Part shown: piece by piece, positions 43,501-52,878 of the stretch | Position numbering within the stretch: the stretch's first letter is position 1 | How the letters are laid out: every line of letters begins with the position of its first letter | Assembly (NCBI GenBank): GCA_938084685.1 | Contig: CALKGE010000009.1 | Coordinates: 1 to 64,000 of the forward strand | Source: an uncultured Pirellulaceae bacterium | Lineage (GTDB): Bacteria > Planctomycetota > Planctomycetia > Pirellulales > Pirellulaceae | Length of the DNA stretch: 64,000 bases | Direction: 5' to 3' | The notes under the pieces: model-generated | The model's input: only the letters and a program-made list of their open reading frames with translations | The model's database searches: none | What the model was told of the DNA's origin: nothing | Translations under genes and position numbers: made by a program

Positions 43501-44163
43501 ATGTCGGAACCTACTGAAATCAGCTTGGACATGATGCGTGAAAAGCTTTACGCCGCCGTTGTGTCAGATGCTCTGGATGCACTGGGGTACAAGAACCAAT
43601 CTCCTCGCGTTGCATTGCCACCTCAGACCAGTGAAGGTGTCCTTGTGGGACGCTGCAAGACTACGCAGTGGGAGGACATCGATTTTGAAGATCCTTCTCC
43701 TTACGAGCTGGAACTGAAAGCGATCGATGCCTGCCAGCCAGACGATGTTTTGATCTGTGCTGCCAATGGCTCCCTGCATTCAGGTGTGTGGGGCGAGTTG
43801 CTTTCGACCGCTTCCAAAAACCGGGGGTGCGTCGGCGCGATTATTCATGGTGCGGTACGAGATATTTCCAAGATTAAAGAGCTGGGGTTTGCCGTCTACG
43901 CATCGGGTCGCTGCGTGTATGACAGCATGAATCGTCAGCGCGTGATCTCGATTGATGAGCCCGTGGAAATAGATGGTGTCACTTTCTGTACCGGCGATCT
44001 GGTGATTGCCGACGACGATGGGGTCGTGGTGGTTCCGCAGGAAATAGAAGAGCAGGCGATCGCGAACGCCTGGAAAAAAGTTCACGATGAGAATATCACT
44101 CGGGATGCCATCATCAACGGTATGCTGGCGACCGAGGCATATAAAAAGTACGGTGTGCTGTAG
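43501..44163 (+). CDS. RraA-family aldolase/decarboxylase-like protein
   Basis: About 220 residues starting at ATG 43501, which has AAGGA 7 bp upstream; ATG 43486 overlapping the previous stop is possible. The RraA/HMG-aldolase fold is seen in VVSDALDALGYKNQSPR, GVWGELLSTASKNRGCVGAI, HGAVRDISKIKELGF (the R-D metal/substrate motif) and GDLVIADDDGVVVVP. Members are 4-hydroxy-4-methyl-2-oxoglutarate aldolases or oxaloacetate decarboxylases; the E. coli RraA is an RNase E regulator. Between a dehydratase and hydrolases, an aldolase role on a 2-oxo acid is likely. Confidence 0.88.
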   Translation: MSEPTEISLDMMREKLYAAVVSDALDALGYKNQSPRVALPPQTSEGVLVGRCKTTQWEDIDFEDPSPYELELKAIDACQPDDVLICAANGSLHSGVWGELLSTASKNRGCVGAIIHGAVRDISKIKELGFAVYASGRCVYDSMNRQRVISIDEPVEIDGVTFCTGDLVIADDDGVVVVPQEIEEQAIANAWKKVHDENITRDAIINGMLATEAYKKYGVL

Positions 44164-44213
44164 TCTGCGAGACGGTCACTGTCTTCAAGGTTATCAGGAA
44201 GGACAACCGCGAA

Positions 44214-45698
44214 ATGCCAGAACGAAAAAGGATTGGAGTGATTGGATTTCTTCATGAATCCAATACTTTTATTTCCACGCCGACAACCTTTGAAGCATTT
44301 CAGAATGACTGGTTGCTTGAAGGCGAAGCTTTTCGTGATGCGATGTCGGGTGCGCATCATGAGACGACCGGTTTCTTCACTGCGCTGGATGAGAACGCAG
44401 GTGAATTCGAAGCGGTCCCGATTATGCTCGCCCGCGCCATGCCTTACGGAACGATAACGGCTGACGCCTATGATCGGATTGTCAGTCGTATCCTGACGTT
44501 ACTGAAAGAAGCTGGGCCGCTGGACGGTCTGCTGGCCGCTCCGCACGGCGCGACAGTTTCCGAAGAACATCCGGATGCGGACGGATATTGGCTTACCGAA
44601 GTTCGCAAAATCATCGGGCCGGATGTGCCTCTGATCGCGACGCTGGACCCTCATGGAAACCTGTCTCACAAAATGGCGGCTGCCTGTGACGCCATGATTT
44701 CCTATCGAAGTAACCCTCATCTGGATCAGTTCCAGGTGGGCAAGCAGGCGGCAGAACTTTTATTTGATACGTTGCGAGGAATCGTCAGGCCAACCATGGC
44801 GATTGCCACTCCGCCGATTGCGATCAATATTCAGAAACAGGAAACAACGGTCGAGCCCTGCCTGCCGCTGTACCAACTGGCCAATCAACAGCTCGCCGAT
44901 GAATCCGTACTGACCAATAGCATTATGCTCGGTTTTCCCTACTCGGACGTTGAAGAAATGGGAGCCGCGTTTATGGTGGTTACCGACAATGATCCGGAAA
45001 AAGCGAGTGCCTATGCGAGCCAATTGGAAGATTACCTGCATGAGCATCGTGCAGAGTTTCAGGCAGATCTGGAAAGTGTTGAACAGACCGTTCAACGGTG
45101 CAGTCAACTGGAAGGCCCGATCTGCTTGTTGGATATGGGAGACAACACTGGTGGCGGCTCGCCTGCCGACAGCACGATTTTGTTGCATGAATGTCAGCGG
45201 CAGGGACTGACCAACACGTTTGTCTGTCTGTATGACCCGGCGGTTGTTTCACAGCTGGCGGACGTAGAGGCAGGTGACAAGGTGGCGATTGAAGTCGGCG
45301 CGAAGACAGATGATCTTCACGGGGTGCCATGGACTGGCGACGTGCAGATCCTGGGCAGGTATGACGGCAAGTTTTACGAGCCTCAGCCAAGGCATGGCGG
45401 AGCGACCGATTGTGATCAGGGTCCCACAGTCGTAGTGAGGCATGCATCCGGTTTGACGATCATGATCACGTCCAAAAGACAGCCTCCGTTCAGCCTGAAG
45501 CAATTGACTGCCTTTGAAGTCGATCCTGCATCATTTCATATTCTGATTACCAAAGGGGTGAACGCCCCCATCGCAGCTTACAAGCCGGTCTGCAGCGAGA
45601 TCATCAGAGCAAATACACCGGGCGTGACAACAGCGGATATGAATCATCTCGATTACAAATCGAGACGTGTGCCGTTGTATCCGTTCGAAGAAGTTTAA
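44214..45698 (+). CDS. M81-family metallopeptidase (MlrC/microcystinase C-like)
   Basis: A 494-residue protein of the M81/MlrC family. The N-terminal MlrC domain includes RIGVIGFLHESNTF (metal-binding H-E), DGLLAAPHGATVSEEHPDAD, PLIATLDPHGNLS (D and H) and SYRSNPHLDQ. The C-terminal half has CLLDMGDNTGGGSPADSTIL. MlrC cleaves linearised microcystin peptides; most relatives probably act on other amides or small molecules. It lies between RraA-like and aspartoacylase-like genes, which suggests an amide-bond substrate in the same pathway. Its end overlaps none, but the next start is only 17 bp away. Confidence 0.88.
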   Translation: MPERKRIGVIGFLHESNTFISTPTTFEAFQNDWLLEGEAFRDAMSGAHHETTGFFTALDENAGEFEAVPIMLARAMPYGTITADAYDRIVSRILTLLKEAGPLDGLLAAPHGATVSEEHPDADGYWLTEVRKIIGPDVPLIATLDPHGNLSHKMAAACDAMISYRSNPHLDQFQVGKQAAELLFDTLRGIVRPTMAIATPPIAINIQKQETTVEPCLPLYQLANQQLADESVLTNSIMLGFPYSDVEEMGAAFMVVTDNDPEKASAYASQLEDYLHEHRAEFQADLESVEQTVQRCSQLEGPICLLDMGDNTGGGSPADSTILLHECQRQGLTNTFVCLYDPAVVSQLADVEAGDKVAIEVGAKTDDLHGVPWTGDVQILGRYDGKFYEPQPRHGGATDCDQGPTVVVRHASGLTIMITSKRQPPFSLKQLTAFEVDPASFHILITKGVNAPIAAYKPVCSEIIRANTPGVTTADMNHLDYKSRRVPLYPFEEV

Positions 45699-45714
45699 TA
45701 CGAGCAAGTGTTTC

Positions 45715-46599
45715 ATGAGTCTGTTTAGTCGAGAAGTAATAGATAGTGGTGTTGCGGGACCTCATCTGGTAATAACCGCAGGAGTTCACGGGGACGAATT
45801 TGAGCCGATGCAGTGTATTCATGCGCTGATGGATCAACTTCCAGGACAGTTGCTGCAAGGAAAATTGACGTTGGTTCCTTGCGTCAATGTGGATGCGTTT
45901 CTGTCAGGGGATCGGACAGGTGCAGACAACCTGGACCTGGCCAGAATCTGCCCAGGTGACCCGGATGGTTCGATCACGATGCAGGTCGGCCACGAGCTGA
46001 CCGAGCTGATCAAGTCGGCAGATTACTATATCGATTTGCATACCGGTGGCACTCGATTTTCCGTTTACCCACTCACCGGGTATCCACTCAACCCCGACCC
46101 GCAGGCCTTGGAAGGTTCGCGGAAGATGGCAGAGGCATTCAATCTGCCATTTATTTGGGGAACTGATTGGCGGCTTAAAGGGCGCAGCATGTCGATCGCC
46201 TGCGAAAACAAGGTTCCAGCTATTTATGCCGAGTACCTGGGTAGTGCGCAATGTTCGCAGCAGGGAGTTGAAGACTACATCGATGGTTGTCTCAATGTGC
46301 TGGGCATGTTGGGCATGCTGCAGCGGGAGCAACCGGAATCACGCGTGGAAACGGTGGTGGAGGATGCCAGCGAAGGTTCGGGCCATATGCAGATCTGTCA
46401 CCCTGCTCCGCTGGATGGTTTGCTGACACCAAACTACACGTTGGGTGATATTGTCAGCGAAGGTGACATTCTGGGAGTGGTACGCAGTATTGATGGCAGT
46501 CAGTCGGTTGAACTGATTGCTGGGCAGAGTGGTACGATCATTGTGCTGCACACGTTTTCCATGGTGCGCGAGGGTGATGCGACGTTTGTGATCGCCTAG
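45715..46599 (+). CDS. succinylglutamate desuccinylase/aspartoacylase-family protein
   Basis: About 294 residues from ATG 45715. Zinc ligands typical of AstE/ASPA enzymes appear in TAGVHGDEFEPMQ (H25, E28) and YYIDLHTGG (H). A C-terminal beta-barrel extension (TLGDIVSEGDILGVVRSIDG) is like a barrel-sandwich/biotinyl-lipoyl-like fold often seen in this family. Such enzymes hydrolyse N-acyl amino acids. It closes the six-gene operon, so a deacylation step in the pathway is likely. It is convergent with the following DUF1501 gene. Confidence 0.85.
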   Translation: MSLFSREVIDSGVAGPHLVITAGVHGDEFEPMQCIHALMDQLPGQLLQGKLTLVPCVNVDAFLSGDRTGADNLDLARICPGDPDGSITMQVGHELTELIKSADYYIDLHTGGTRFSVYPLTGYPLNPDPQALEGSRKMAEAFNLPFIWGTDWRLKGRSMSIACENKVPAIYAEYLGSAQCSQQGVEDYIDGCLNVLGMLGMLQREQPESRVETVVEDASEGSGHMQICHPAPLDGLLTPNYTLGDIVSEGDILGVVRSIDGSQSVELIAGQSGTIIVLHTFSMVREGDATFVIA

Positions 46600-46629
46600 A
46601 CTTTGAGTTTGCTTACGCCGGGTGATTGT

Positions 46630-48069
46630 TTACGACAGGATGTCATGCATGATTTCGCCATGCACATCGGTCAGTCGCATATCACGTCCACTGAAGCGGA
46701 ACGTCAGTTTTTCATGGTCCATACCGAGCGTATGCAGCATAGTGGCGTGGAGGTCATGAATCGAGACTTTGTTTTCGACTGCCTTATAACCGTACTCGTC
46801 GGTCGCACCATAGACCGTACCACCTTTGATTCCTCCACCACACATCCAGAGTGAGAATCCGAATGGATTGTGATCTCGGCCATTGGAACCCTGGGCAAAC
46901 GGAGTTCGTCCGAATTCACCTGAGCAGACAATGAGGGTTTCTTCGAGCAGTCCTAATCGGTCCAGGTCACTGATCAATCCAGCGATGGGAACGTCAACCG
47001 CGTCAGCGTTTTGCTGGTGTCCATTTTTCAGATTACCATGTTGATCCCAACGGTCATGTCCCACGTTGGGGCAGGTTACTTCGATAAAGCGGACACCTTC
47101 CTGGACCAATCGACGGGCGAGCAGAAGTTGACGGCCATAGACCGCCGTCCCTTTGGTTTTACGGTCAAAGCCGTAGAGGTTCAGAGTCTCCTCTGTTTCC
47201 TCTTCAAAGTTCGTGACACGAGGAACAAAGTTCTGCATACGGTAGGCAAGTTCGTAATTTGCAATGGCAGATTCTATCTGATCTTCGTGATGGACTCGGT
47301 CAGCTTCCCTGCTATCCAGTTTTTGCAGTAGAGCCAGCTTGTTTCGCTGCAGCGTATCGGATGATTCGATTCTTTTGACGTAGGCGACTGGTTCACCCGA
47401 GGCTCCAAAAACAGACCCTTGATAACTGGCAGGCAGGAAACCGCTGCCGAAATTATCAAGCCCTCCGGGTGGCGTAAGCCCTCCGTTGAGTACGACATAG
47501 GCGGGCAGGTTTTCACATTCGCTTCCCAGTCCGTAGCCAACCCAGGCGCCCATACTGGGGCGGCCCTGGATACCGATACCGGTATGCAGGAAGTAGTTGG
47601 CATTGGTGTGTTCGGAAAAGCTGGAGGTCATCGAGCGGACGATCGCCATCTTATCGACATGTTGAGCGATATTTTTGAAGAGGTCACTACATTCAATCCC
47701 ACTTTCACCGTAATGATTGAATTTCCAGGGGCTGGCCAACGTCTTGCCAATGTTATTGAACTGTGTGGGTTCAATCTCCATCGCGAACGGCTTGCCATTG
47801 TCCTCGACAAGTCTTGGTTTTGGATCCCATGTGTCGACTTGGGAAGGTCCCCCATCCAGGTAGAGATAAATGACATTTTTCGCCGTTGCCGGGAAGTGGG
47901 GGTCACGTGGCAGGAAGGGTTGTTTGCTATCACGACGTCCCTCTTGAACGGCTTTACCATCCTGAGTGAACATGTGAGCCAGTGCCAGTGAGCCGAACCC
48001 CATTGCACTTTGACGCAACAGTTCCCGCCTGGAGATTGGTGAAGGTCGATAATTTCTACAGTGAGCCAT
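46630..48069 (-). CDS. DUF1501 protein (pair with PSCyt1 gene upstream)
   Basis: A 479-residue DUF1501 protein with Tat-type start ISRRELLRQSAMGFGSLALA. Landmarks: VIYLYLDGGPSQVDTWDPKP, MAIVRSMTSSFSEHTNANYF, RFIEVTCPNVGHDRWDQHG, LIVCSGEFGRTPFAQG and GRDHNPFGFSLWMCGGGIKG, which are the sulfatase-like repeats of the family. It lies 18 bp after the large DUF1549/DUF1553 gene on the same strand and ends 30 bp from the convergent aspartoacylase-like gene. Confidence 0.92.
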   Translation of the reverse strand: MAHCRNYRPSPISRRELLRQSAMGFGSLALAHMFTQDGKAVQEGRRDSKQPFLPRDPHFPATAKNVIYLYLDGGPSQVDTWDPKPRLVEDNGKPFAMEIEPTQFNNIGKTLASPWKFNHYGESGIECSDLFKNIAQHVDKMAIVRSMTSSFSEHTNANYFLHTGIGIQGRPSMGAWVGYGLGSECENLPAYVVLNGGLTPPGGLDNFGSGFLPASYQGSVFGASGEPVAYVKRIESSDTLQRNKLALLQKLDSREADRVHHEDQIESAIANYELAYRMQNFVPRVTNFEEETEETLNLYGFDRKTKGTAVYGRQLLLARRLVQEGVRFIEVTCPNVGHDRWDQHGNLKNGHQQNADAVDVPIAGLISDLDRLGLLEETLIVCSGEFGRTPFAQGSNGRDHNPFGFSLWMCGGGIKGGTVYGATDEYGYKAVENKVSIHDLHATMLHTLGMDHEKLTFRFSGRDMRLTDVHGEIMHDILS

Positions 48070-48087
48070 GAGACTTTTTTCGGTTGA

Positions 48088-51000
48088 TTAATGGATGTAG
48101 ATGAATGGTTTTGTGTTGATCAGGACATGACCCAGGTCTGCCCATAATCGTTCGTCTTTACCGAAGTTTTCCTCGGAGATCTTATATTCCTCTGCCTGAA
48201 TCTGCATGAATTCAACAGAGTCAGCGATTTCCTGGTCAGAGGGAGCACGCGCGAATGCCTCAACGTACATTTGCCGCACTTTGTCTTCGACGCTCATTTC
48301 AGGTAACGCGGCGATCCGCCTACCCCAAAGCGTTGCCTGTCCGACGACGAAAGGATCGTTCATCAGGATGAGTGCCTGGCTGGGTACATTCGAGACGTTG
48401 CGACGTCCTACCGAATTAAAGGGGATAGGCATATCGAAGGCTAGCATCATGGGACTCAGGAAATTCCTGCGGATGCTGATATAAACACTACGTCGTCCGC
48501 TGCCGTCCAGCGGTCCAGAGCCAGGTCGCCCGCGTCCAGTCATGAACGGTGTCAGGAAAACCGGAACACTTGGCCCAAACTGATTTTTGTCCAGACGTCC
48601 TGAAATCGCCAGAATGCTATCCCGAATCGCCTCGCCTTCGAGTCGACGAATGTTCTGCCGATAGAAAAGGTTGTTGGTCGGATCGATGCTGTTGTAATCC
48701 GGATTGGGGGTGCTGTCCATCTGGTAGGTACTGCTGAGCATGATCTCCTTGAGCATCGTTTTGATGGACCAGTTGTGTTCATGGATAAATCGCAAGGCCA
48801 GATGGTCCAGCAATTCGGGGTGCGTTGGTCGCATCCCCAGCACGCCAAAATTGTTGGTCGTAGAGACGATGCCTCGACCAAAGAGATGGTGCCACAGGCG
48901 GTTTACCATCACGCGACTGGTGAGCGGATTAGATGGGTCAATAATGTCGTTAGCCAGTTGCATACGACCACTGCCAGTATCTTTGACAGGAGCCTCGCCA
49001 ACGATGGCTGACAGGAGTTGCCGAGGTGCTTCCTCGCCCAGCACCTTAGGATTCCCACGAACAAATACATTTTCGTTTTCACCATTACCATCGGCGATGA
49101 CGAGCACATGTTGAGGGGCTGGGATCGAGCTTTCCAACTCGCGGAACTGCTGCCACTTCTGTGTCACGGCAGCCTGTGCCCGCTCGGGGACATCTGCAAG
49201 TTTATGCTGGTATGCCCAGTTAATCAGACTGACCTGCGCGTCATTGAGCTGGGAATCGTGCCAGGCGTGCAGTGCCGCCTCCCACTGTTTTCCGAAGCTG
49301 GCAGCAAAGGTTGCGTGATCTGTGATACTGTCGTCTGCCATGTCGATGATCAGCGTGTTAGGAATATCTCCCGGGCTACCTTCGCTGGTTTGTCGCACGT
49401 CTTCGATACTCACGCTGCCGCCACCTGTATCGAGAAATTCGACAAACGCTTTGTGACCCTTGTATCGGTGGATATCTCCTTGCAGTCGATGCCAGCGTGA
49501 GCTCTGTTCTGAATTGACATTGGTGGAGAATCCGCCAAACAGCAAACCGTTATAACGGTACATGAAGAAGCCATCGAGGATCATGCGGGCGGTGACATCT
49601 TTTCCCTGAAGCTTCATCTGGATGGCGTTATGATTCAGGTCAAAGGTCGGACTGCGGAACGAGCCTATAAGTCGATTTGACAATTGACCTGAATGAATCG
49701 CTCCGGTTTTGAACAGCTGGATTGATTCTCCGCGGAGGTCCAGAGTTCCCGAAGGTGTGGGTTTGATGGGAAACGCTTCGCCGTCAATAAACCACTCGGT
49801 CGTCCATTGCTGCAGACCGTCGATCTGCGGACTGCGCGCCAATACGTCTTCGACCTGGGCTACCATGTCAGAACTGCGCTTTGCTTCCGCGGCAATTCGC
49901 GGTTTGATTTCGTCGGCTGGCAGATTCATAAGATTTCGCCAGACATGAAGCGGGTGTTGAACATTGCCGGTCTCATCGGCAGTCAATGCGACAACCCAGC
50001 GTGCCAACAGATCAGCATCCAGGTTGCGTTCGGCAGCGACCGCCTTGGCATCTCGCCCTTGCTGCGTGGAGTTTGGGTAGTTGCTGAATTCAATGTGGTC
50101 GAGTCCGATGTTGCCCCAACCACCCTGTTGATCATCGACGGCAACTATCTGTGCCATCTTGCCCTGATGGGCTGAGACATCCCAATGGATGGGCCGGAAG
50201 ACGTTGGTGGAGAAACCTGGTTGTGAAAGTACCACCTTGCCATCAATCACCAGATTGACGCAGGTTTTGCCTGCATGGTTTCCGCCACAGATCATGAAGT
50301 GAATGAACCGATGGTCGATTTTGAAGGGGCGGCTGATCAGCTTTCCTTTATGGGCATCTCCTTTACCAACGTCTCCCTGATCGCGGACGTTGTGAGAATT
50401 CGCCCAGCCTTTACCAATGGCTTTTTGATCGCCCTGGTAGTCAGCTTGCGTTTCTTTGGTGACTGGTTCCTTGCCAAAGGCGGTCCCTTCGACGGTCCAG
50501 CCTTCAAAATTACCATCCTCGAAGTCTTCAAACAGAACGGTCTGCTGCTCTGTTTCTCCATCTTTGGGGGTGCCATGAATGACTTCGCGGGCTCCCAGTA
50601 GGTACTTGGCAAAATCGGTGCCGCTGAGCGTACTTTGTGGCGAGATCGCGGAGGCCAATTCGGCTGACAGGTTGGCCTGCAATTCTTCCATCTGATGTAA
50701 CAGCGGTTTCATCACAGGCTCGGGATAGATAGCACGTACATCGCGACGTGAGCTTTGCATGAATCCTGTCAGCGCATAGTAGTCTTTGGCAGAGATCGCA
50801 TCGAATTTGTGATCATGACAGCGAGCACAGCCGACGGTCATCCCGAGGAATGCTTTGCCCATGACATCGATCTGGTTGTCGATGCGGTCCGCTTCATCTT
50901 TTCGCACGTCAACGGGGGCATGTACTGCCTCACCCAGCCACCAGAAGCCGGTACCACGAATCGACTCGTTGTATCCGTCAGCCCCTAACCTGGGTTCACT

Positions 51001-51903
51001 CATCAGGTCGCCAGCAATGTGTTCCCGTACGAGTTGGTCGTATGGCAGATCAGCATTGAACGCTCGGATCAGGTAATCACGGTATTGATGGGCGTGGGGA
51101 ACGGGGTAATCAAATTCGTGACCGTAGGATTCGCCGTATCGGACAACATCCATCCAGTGACGAGCCCAGCGTTCGCCGAAGTGAGGTGATTCGAGCAGCT
51201 CGTCAATTACCGCTTCAAAAGCAGTTTGAGTTTCTGCCGGATTGTCGAGGAACGCTCGAACCTGATCGGGTGTCGGAGGAAGTCCGATCAAATCGAAGTA
51301 GGCGCGTCGAATTAAAGATTCGCGGATAGCGTTTGGATTAGGCGCGAGCTTCGCTTCTTCCAGCTTTTGCAGGATGAAGTAATCCAGGCTGCGACGGGGC
51401 CACGATTTATCGGCCACCTTTGGCGTGGGGTGGTTTTCCGGACCTTGCCAGACCCAGTGATCTTTCATCCGTGTCGCCAGGTCGAACTGGTCGTCAGATT
51501 CCCGCTCTGTTACTGATTCATCGGGCCACGCAGCTCCGTCCTGGATCCACTTGGTCAACTTTGCCACGTCCTCTTTGGAGAGGCGGTACTTGGGAGGCAT
51601 CTGGTAAATGTCACCGTAGTTTATTGCATCGATAAACAGGCTCTCTTTGTTGCCCGGTTCGATGGCTGGCCCGGTATCGCCACCTTTCAGCAGGAGCGAT
51701 CGCCCATCCACGCGCAATCCACCTTTGATGTCCTTGGATTTGATGCTGTGACATTCATAGCAATGTTTGACCAACAGTGGCCGGATTTCGTTCTCGAAAT
51801 ACTCCAACTGTGCATCGGAGAATTTTGTTTTTTCCTGCTGAGCTTCTATCGAGGTCGTGAAAACAACCAGAGAGAAAGCGATAAGGAGATATTTGGATGT
51901 CAT
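48088..51903 (-). CDS. PSCyt1-DUF1549-DUF1553 secreted protein with inserted beta-sandwich
   Basis: A very large (1271-residue) secreted protein with signal peptide (about 1-21). The PSCyt1 cytochrome c module lies at about 30-130 with HCYECH as haem motif. DUF1549 follows (RRAYFDLIGLPPTPDQVRAF, FGERWARHWMDVVRYGES, CARCHDHKFDA). Residues about 450-640 and 690-860 contain inserted beta-sandwich, carbohydrate-binding-like segments (LFEDFEDGNFEGWTVEGTAF, WDVSAHQGKMAQIVAVDDQQ). DUF1553 closes the protein (SRVMVNRLWHHLFGRGIVST, RRLEGEAIRDSILAISGRLD). It is the upstream partner of the DUF1501 gene. The inserted modules suggest that polysaccharides are bound. Confidence 0.9.
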   Translation of the reverse strand: MTSKYLLIAFSLVVFTTSIEAQQEKTKFSDAQLEYFENEIRPLLVKHCYECHSIKSKDIKGGLRVDGRSLLLKGGDTGPAIEPGNKESLFIDAINYGDIYQMPPKYRLSKEDVAKLTKWIQDGAAWPDESVTERESDDQFDLATRMKDHWVWQGPENHPTPKVADKSWPRRSLDYFILQKLEEAKLAPNPNAIRESLIRRAYFDLIGLPPTPDQVRAFLDNPAETQTAFEAVIDELLESPHFGERWARHWMDVVRYGESYGHEFDYPVPHAHQYRDYLIRAFNADLPYDQLVREHIAGDLMSEPRLGADGYNESIRGTGFWWLGEAVHAPVDVRKDEADRIDNQIDVMGKAFLGMTVGCARCHDHKFDAISAKDYYALTGFMQSSRRDVRAIYPEPVMKPLLHQMEELQANLSAELASAISPQSTLSGTDFAKYLLGAREVIHGTPKDGETEQQTVLFEDFEDGNFEGWTVEGTAFGKEPVTKETQADYQGDQKAIGKGWANSHNVRDQGDVGKGDAHKGKLISRPFKIDHRFIHFMICGGNHAGKTCVNLVIDGKVVLSQPGFSTNVFRPIHWDVSAHQGKMAQIVAVDDQQGGWGNIGLDHIEFSNYPNSTQQGRDAKAVAAERNLDADLLARWVVALTADETGNVQHPLHVWRNLMNLPADEIKPRIAAEAKRSSDMVAQVEDVLARSPQIDGLQQWTTEWFIDGEAFPIKPTPSGTLDLRGESIQLFKTGAIHSGQLSNRLIGSFRSPTFDLNHNAIQMKLQGKDVTARMILDGFFMYRYNGLLFGGFSTNVNSEQSSRWHRLQGDIHRYKGHKAFVEFLDTGGGSVSIEDVRQTSEGSPGDIPNTLIIDMADDSITDHATFAASFGKQWEAALHAWHDSQLNDAQVSLINWAYQHKLADVPERAQAAVTQKWQQFRELESSIPAPQHVLVIADGNGENENVFVRGNPKVLGEEAPRQLLSAIVGEAPVKDTGSGRMQLANDIIDPSNPLTSRVMVNRLWHHLFGRGIVSTTNNFGVLGMRPTHPELLDHLALRFIHEHNWSIKTMLKEIMLSSTYQMDSTPNPDYNSIDPTNNLFYRQNIRRLEGEAIRDSILAISGRLDKNQFGPSVPVFLTPFMTGRGRPGSGPLDGSGRRSVYISIRRNFLSPMMLAFDMPIPFNSVGRRNVSNVPSQALILMNDPFVVGQATLWGRRIAALPEMSVEDKVRQMYVEAFARAPSDQEIADSVEFMQIQAEEYKISEENFGKDERLWADLGHVLINTKPFIYIH

Positions 51904-52101
51904 GATTCCATGATTCCGTGATTTGTATAAACGTCTGTTTGTCCGGCAGAAAACTGCCGGAATCGGGGAGGTATTGGATTACCTGTACAACATTATAGTA
52001 GGATAAAGGTGACTCGTCTGAACATCGGGCGAGAAACTACTGTATATGTAACTTGTGACTGGACTTGATTAGTTTCGGGACAGATTTGGGGAGTCAACAG
52101 C

Positions 52102-52836
52102 GTGAGAATTCGATCAACCTTCGCCCTGTTCGTGTTCATGTTTCTTTCATCGTCTCTTTGGTCAGCCGAGCAGCCTGATAATGTCTTTTTGATGATCGGT
52201 CAATCCAACATGGCTGGCCGGGCAAAGATGCAGGAAGAGGATAAAAAGCCCTTTGATGGCGTGCAGCTGTTAAATGCGGACGCTAAGTGGGAAGCGGCTG
52301 TAAACCCGCTCAATCGTTTTTCTGCATTGCGAAAGGATATTTCGATGCAGCGGATCGGGCCCAGTGCCGGGTTCGGTCCTGCGGTTCAGGCTCATTTCAA
52401 AGAGAAGTCGGTTGGATTGATCGTGAACGCCCGCGGAGGTTCGTCGGTCAAGCAGTGGCAGCCAGGGATGCCTTTGATGGTGACTTCGCTTCAGCGTTGG
52501 AAGGAAGCCGGTAGCCCCAAATTATCAGCTGTTATCTGGCATCAGGGGGAATCGGATGCAGAGGATCCTGACTATTTGAAGAAACTGGCGGTCGTTGTAA
52601 GTGAACTTCGTGCTAAGACGGGTCAACGTGATCTGTTATTCATCGCGGGTGAAGTCTTTGGTGACAGACCAGTCAACGAGAAGATCCGTTCGATCAGCGA
52701 GTATATTCCGAACACCGCTTATGTTTCGGCGAAGGGACTAACCGTCTTTGACGGTGTGCACTTTGATCGCAAAAGCATTCTTGAACTGGGTCGCCGGTAC
52801 GCTCAGAAGTACATCGAGTTGACGACAAAGCAATAG
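52102..52836 (+). CDS. secreted SASA-type carbohydrate esterase
   Basis: A 244-residue protein with signal peptide (about 1-21, SAE-type cleavage region) and an SGNH-fold esterase core: FLMIGQSNMAGRAKM (catalytic serine), IVNARGGSSVKQW (Gly block), VIWHQGESDAEDPDYLKKLA (Asn/Gln-Gly block) and VFDGVHFDRKSILELGRRYA (D-x-x-H). It belongs to the sialate O-acetylesterase/DUF303 group of acetylxylan- or sialate-type esterases, of shorter form than the one at 39.7 kb. It is flanked by two minus-strand DUF1501 operons, both of which point toward or away from it, and is monocistronic. Confidence 0.88.
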   Translation: MRIRSTFALFVFMFLSSSLWSAEQPDNVFLMIGQSNMAGRAKMQEEDKKPFDGVQLLNADAKWEAAVNPLNRFSALRKDISMQRIGPSAGFGPAVQAHFKEKSVGLIVNARGGSSVKQWQPGMPLMVTSLQRWKEAGSPKLSAVIWHQGESDAEDPDYLKKLAVVVSELRAKTGQRDLLFIAGEVFGDRPVNEKIRSISEYIPNTAYVSAKGLTVFDGVHFDRKSILELGRRYAQKYIELTTKQ

Positions 52837-52878
52837 CGGTCAAAACTCAGAAAGCATCAACTCGCCTTGCCGCACGGT

